From Brevundimonas sp. (lineage in GTDB: Bacteria; Pseudomonadota; Alphaproteobacteria; Caulobacterales; Caulobacteraceae): 5,869 bases of DNA. Of the stretch, positions 4,981-5,869 are shown piece after piece. The number at the start of each line of letters is the position of its first letter. The stretch's first letter is position 1. The stretch spans positions 1 through 5,869 of the forward strand of contig JADGMZ010000080.1 of NCBI GenBank assembly GCA_015234495.1. Direction: 5' to 3'. The notes under the pieces are model-generated. The model saw nothing but the letters and a program-made list of their open reading frames with translations, was not told the DNA's origin and did no database searches. Made by a program: the position numbers and the translations under genes.

Positions 4981-5484
4981 ATGCAGAGACTGATCCTGAT
5001 GCGCCACGCCGAGGCCGAGCGGGCGGCCGGTTCCGGCCGTGACCGTGATCGCGCCCTGTCGGCGCGGGGACGGGTCGACGCCACGGCCATGGGCCGGGCG
5101 CTGGCGGCGCGAGGCTGGCGGCCGGACCTGGCCCTGGTGTCCCCTGCGGCGCGCACCCGCCAGACCTGGGACCTGCTCCACGACGCCTTCGGCGACGTCC
5201 AGATCCACGACGACGAAGCCCTGTTCAACGGCGGCGCCGACACCTTGCGCGGCCTGGTGGAGGAGGCCGGGGAAGAGGCCGGCTGCCTGATGGTGGTGGC
5301 GCACAACCCCGGCGTCCATGTGCTGGCGATGGAGTATCTGATCAGCAGCGCCGCCTCGCCGCCCGTGCTGGACCGGATGAGCGGCGGCTTCCCGCCCGGG
5401 GCGGCCGCCGTCTTCGGCGTCGACGCCTCGGGCCGGCTGGCGCTGGAGGCCCATCTGCTGCCCCGCGACCTGGGTTCGGAATGA
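4981..5484 (+). CDS. SixA-like histidine phosphatase (phosphoglycerate mutase superfamily)
   Basis: The 167-residue single-domain protein belongs to the small SixA branch of the histidine phosphatases. It carries the RHG-type motif MRHAEAE with Arg8 and the phospho-accepting His9, then DRDRALSARG (21-30), SPAARTRQT (54-62) with Arg58 as a phosphate pocket residue, the acidic HDDEAL around Glu79, and VVAHNPGVH (105-113) with the second catalytic His108. SixA itself dephosphorylates phosphohistidine proteins in Escherichia coli. Whether this one acts on a phosphorelay, a PTS protein or a small metabolite is unknown, so the symbol is left empty. AAGGG at 4971-4975 lies 5 nt before the ATG. The gene ends in an ATGA overlap with the DUF952 gene, so translational coupling is likely. 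It starts 49 bp after the methyltransferase and may share its transcript. Confidence 0.9.
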   Translation: MQRLILMRHAEAERAAGSGRDRDRALSARGRVDATAMGRALAARGWRPDLALVSPAARTRQTWDLLHDAFGDVQIHDDEALFNGGADTLRGLVEEAGEEAGCLMVVAHNPGVHVLAMEYLISSAASPPVLDRMSGGFPPGAAAVFGVDASGRLALEAHLLPRDLGSE

Positions 5485-5837
5485 CCAAGGTCGCCTACAA
5501 GCTGGTCGACCGCGCCGAATGGGAGGCCGCGAGGGCCGGCGGCGCCTATGACGGCTCAGCCGTCGACCGCGCCGACGGCTACATCCACATGGCGACGGCG
5601 GCGGAGCTGGCCGAGTCGGCGCGTCGCCACTACGCCGGCCGCCAGAATCTGGTGCTGGTCGAGGTCGATCTGCCCGCGCTGGGCGAGGGGCTGCGCTGGG
5701 AGGCGTCGCGCGGCGGCGACCTGTTCCCGCACCTGTACGGCCCCCTGCCCCTTTCCGCGGCGCGGTCGGAGCGGCGGCTGGCCTTGGCCGCCGACGGGTC
5801 TCCGGCCTTCGAGGGCGGGGCGTCCGGATGGCCATGA
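5481..5837 (+). CDS. DUF952 family protein
   Basis: The 118-residue protein matches DUF952 by its ordered signature: YKLVDRAEWEAA (6-17), a DRADGYIHMATAAEL stretch (29-43) with Asp32-Gly33 and His36, LVLVEVDL (57-64), LRWEASRGGDLFPHLYGPL (71-89) with Glu74 and His84-Tyr86, and little beyond. The invariant-looking His and Glu suggest an enzymatic pocket. I recall DUF952 being grouped with ADP-ribosyltransferase-like folds, but that cannot be tested here and no activity is assigned. The ATG overlaps the upstream stop (ATGA, 5481-5484), and the stop overlaps the next start (ATGA, 5834-5837). This gives a three-gene coupled run. In other alphaproteobacteria I recall DUF952 genes directly before pyrD, which fits the downstream fragment. 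There is no signal peptide or membrane segment, so it is cytoplasmic. Confidence 0.88.
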   Translation: MTKVAYKLVDRAEWEAARAGGAYDGSAVDRADGYIHMATAAELAESARRHYAGRQNLVLVEVDLPALGEGLRWEASRGGDLFPHLYGPLPLSAARSERRLALAADGSPAFEGGASGWP

Positions 5838-5869
5838 CCGACATCGGCGCCGCGGTACTGCGCAGGCTC
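5834..5869 (+). CDS. pyrD: Start of a gene cut by the window edge, probably dihydroorotate dehydrogenase
   Basis: Twelve codons are present, reading MTDIGAAVLRRL, before the window ends. An in-frame ATG two codons earlier (5828) is an alternative start. I prefer 5834 because it forms the same ATGA stop-start overlap as the previous gene pair. A short helix ending in L-R-R-L resembles the N-terminus of class 2, quinone-linked dihydroorotate dehydrogenases (typically followed by 'DPE.AH'), which oxidise dihydroorotate in pyrimidine synthesis at the inner membrane. The position directly after DUF952 is the other support. The next few codons outside the window would settle it, so the identity is tentative. 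Confidence 0.5.
   Translation, partial: MTDIGAAVLRRL

Noticed and set aside
4155..5306. Minus-strand open frame of 383 codons opposite the methyltransferase and phosphatase
   Set aside because: It is rich in Arg, Pro, Gly and Gln, has no recognisable domain, and spans two conserved plus-strand genes and their spacer. It is a high-GC shadow, as is the overlapping minus-strand frame at 4801-5844.
1..5869. Mobile element, phage, defence island or biosynthetic cluster
   Set aside because: No integrase, transposase, tRNA-associated junction, toxin-antitoxin pair, synthase or clear transfer signature was found. Composition is uniform apart from the short phaB segment noted.

Overview
The window is very GC-rich, densely packed with genes, and uses codons strongly biased to G or C in the third position. 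Together with the gene families present (a PhaB-type reductase, a glyoxalase II beside a methyltransferase, a SixA-like phosphatase / DUF952 / probable pyrD run, and a secreted protein resembling the Caulobacterales DUF4908 family), this points to an alphaproteobacterium, most likely a member of the Caulobacteraceae such as Brevundimonas. The assignment comes from recognising proteins, not from a marker gene.

Layout, left to right. (1) 1-525: the 3' end of a probable DUF72 (YecE-like) gene, overlapping by four bases (GTGA) with a GFA/CENP-V-type zinc protein. (2) 585-1643: a zinc-dependent, NADP-type alcohol dehydrogenase of the cinnamyl-alcohol-dehydrogenase branch. (3) 1644-1852: a 209-bp spacer with an unusual element. 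It has an array of 7-bp repeats (GGYTRGT) on one side, the same repeat inverted on the other, and a perfect GC hairpin between them. (4) 1853-2578: acetoacetyl-CoA reductase (phaB), without phaA or phaC beside it. (5) 2627-3421: an exported protein of unknown function. (6) 3418-4146, minus strand: glyoxalase II (gloB), convergent with the exported protein so that one CTAG supplies both stop codons. (7) 4191-4931: a class I SAM-dependent methyltransferase, divergent from gloB across 44 bp. (8) 4981-5869: a tightly coupled run of a SixA-like histidine phosphatase, a DUF952 protein and the first codons of a probable pyrD, with ATGA overlaps at both junctions.

The genes do not form one pathway. 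The two clear translational couplings are DUF72-GFA and phosphatase-DUF952-pyrD. phaB supplies (R)-3-hydroxybutyryl-CoA for polyhydroxyalkanoate storage. gloB completes glutathione-dependent methylglyoxal detoxification. The GFA protein and the alcohol dehydrogenase could also act on aldehydes, but nothing here proves that.

This looks like ordinary housekeeping chromosome. I found no transposase, integrase, CRISPR array, phage gene, tRNA or rRNA, and no convincing new defence or biosynthetic system. The parts most worth a second look are the heptamer inverted-array element, the uncharacterised exported protein, and small-scale structures at gene boundaries.
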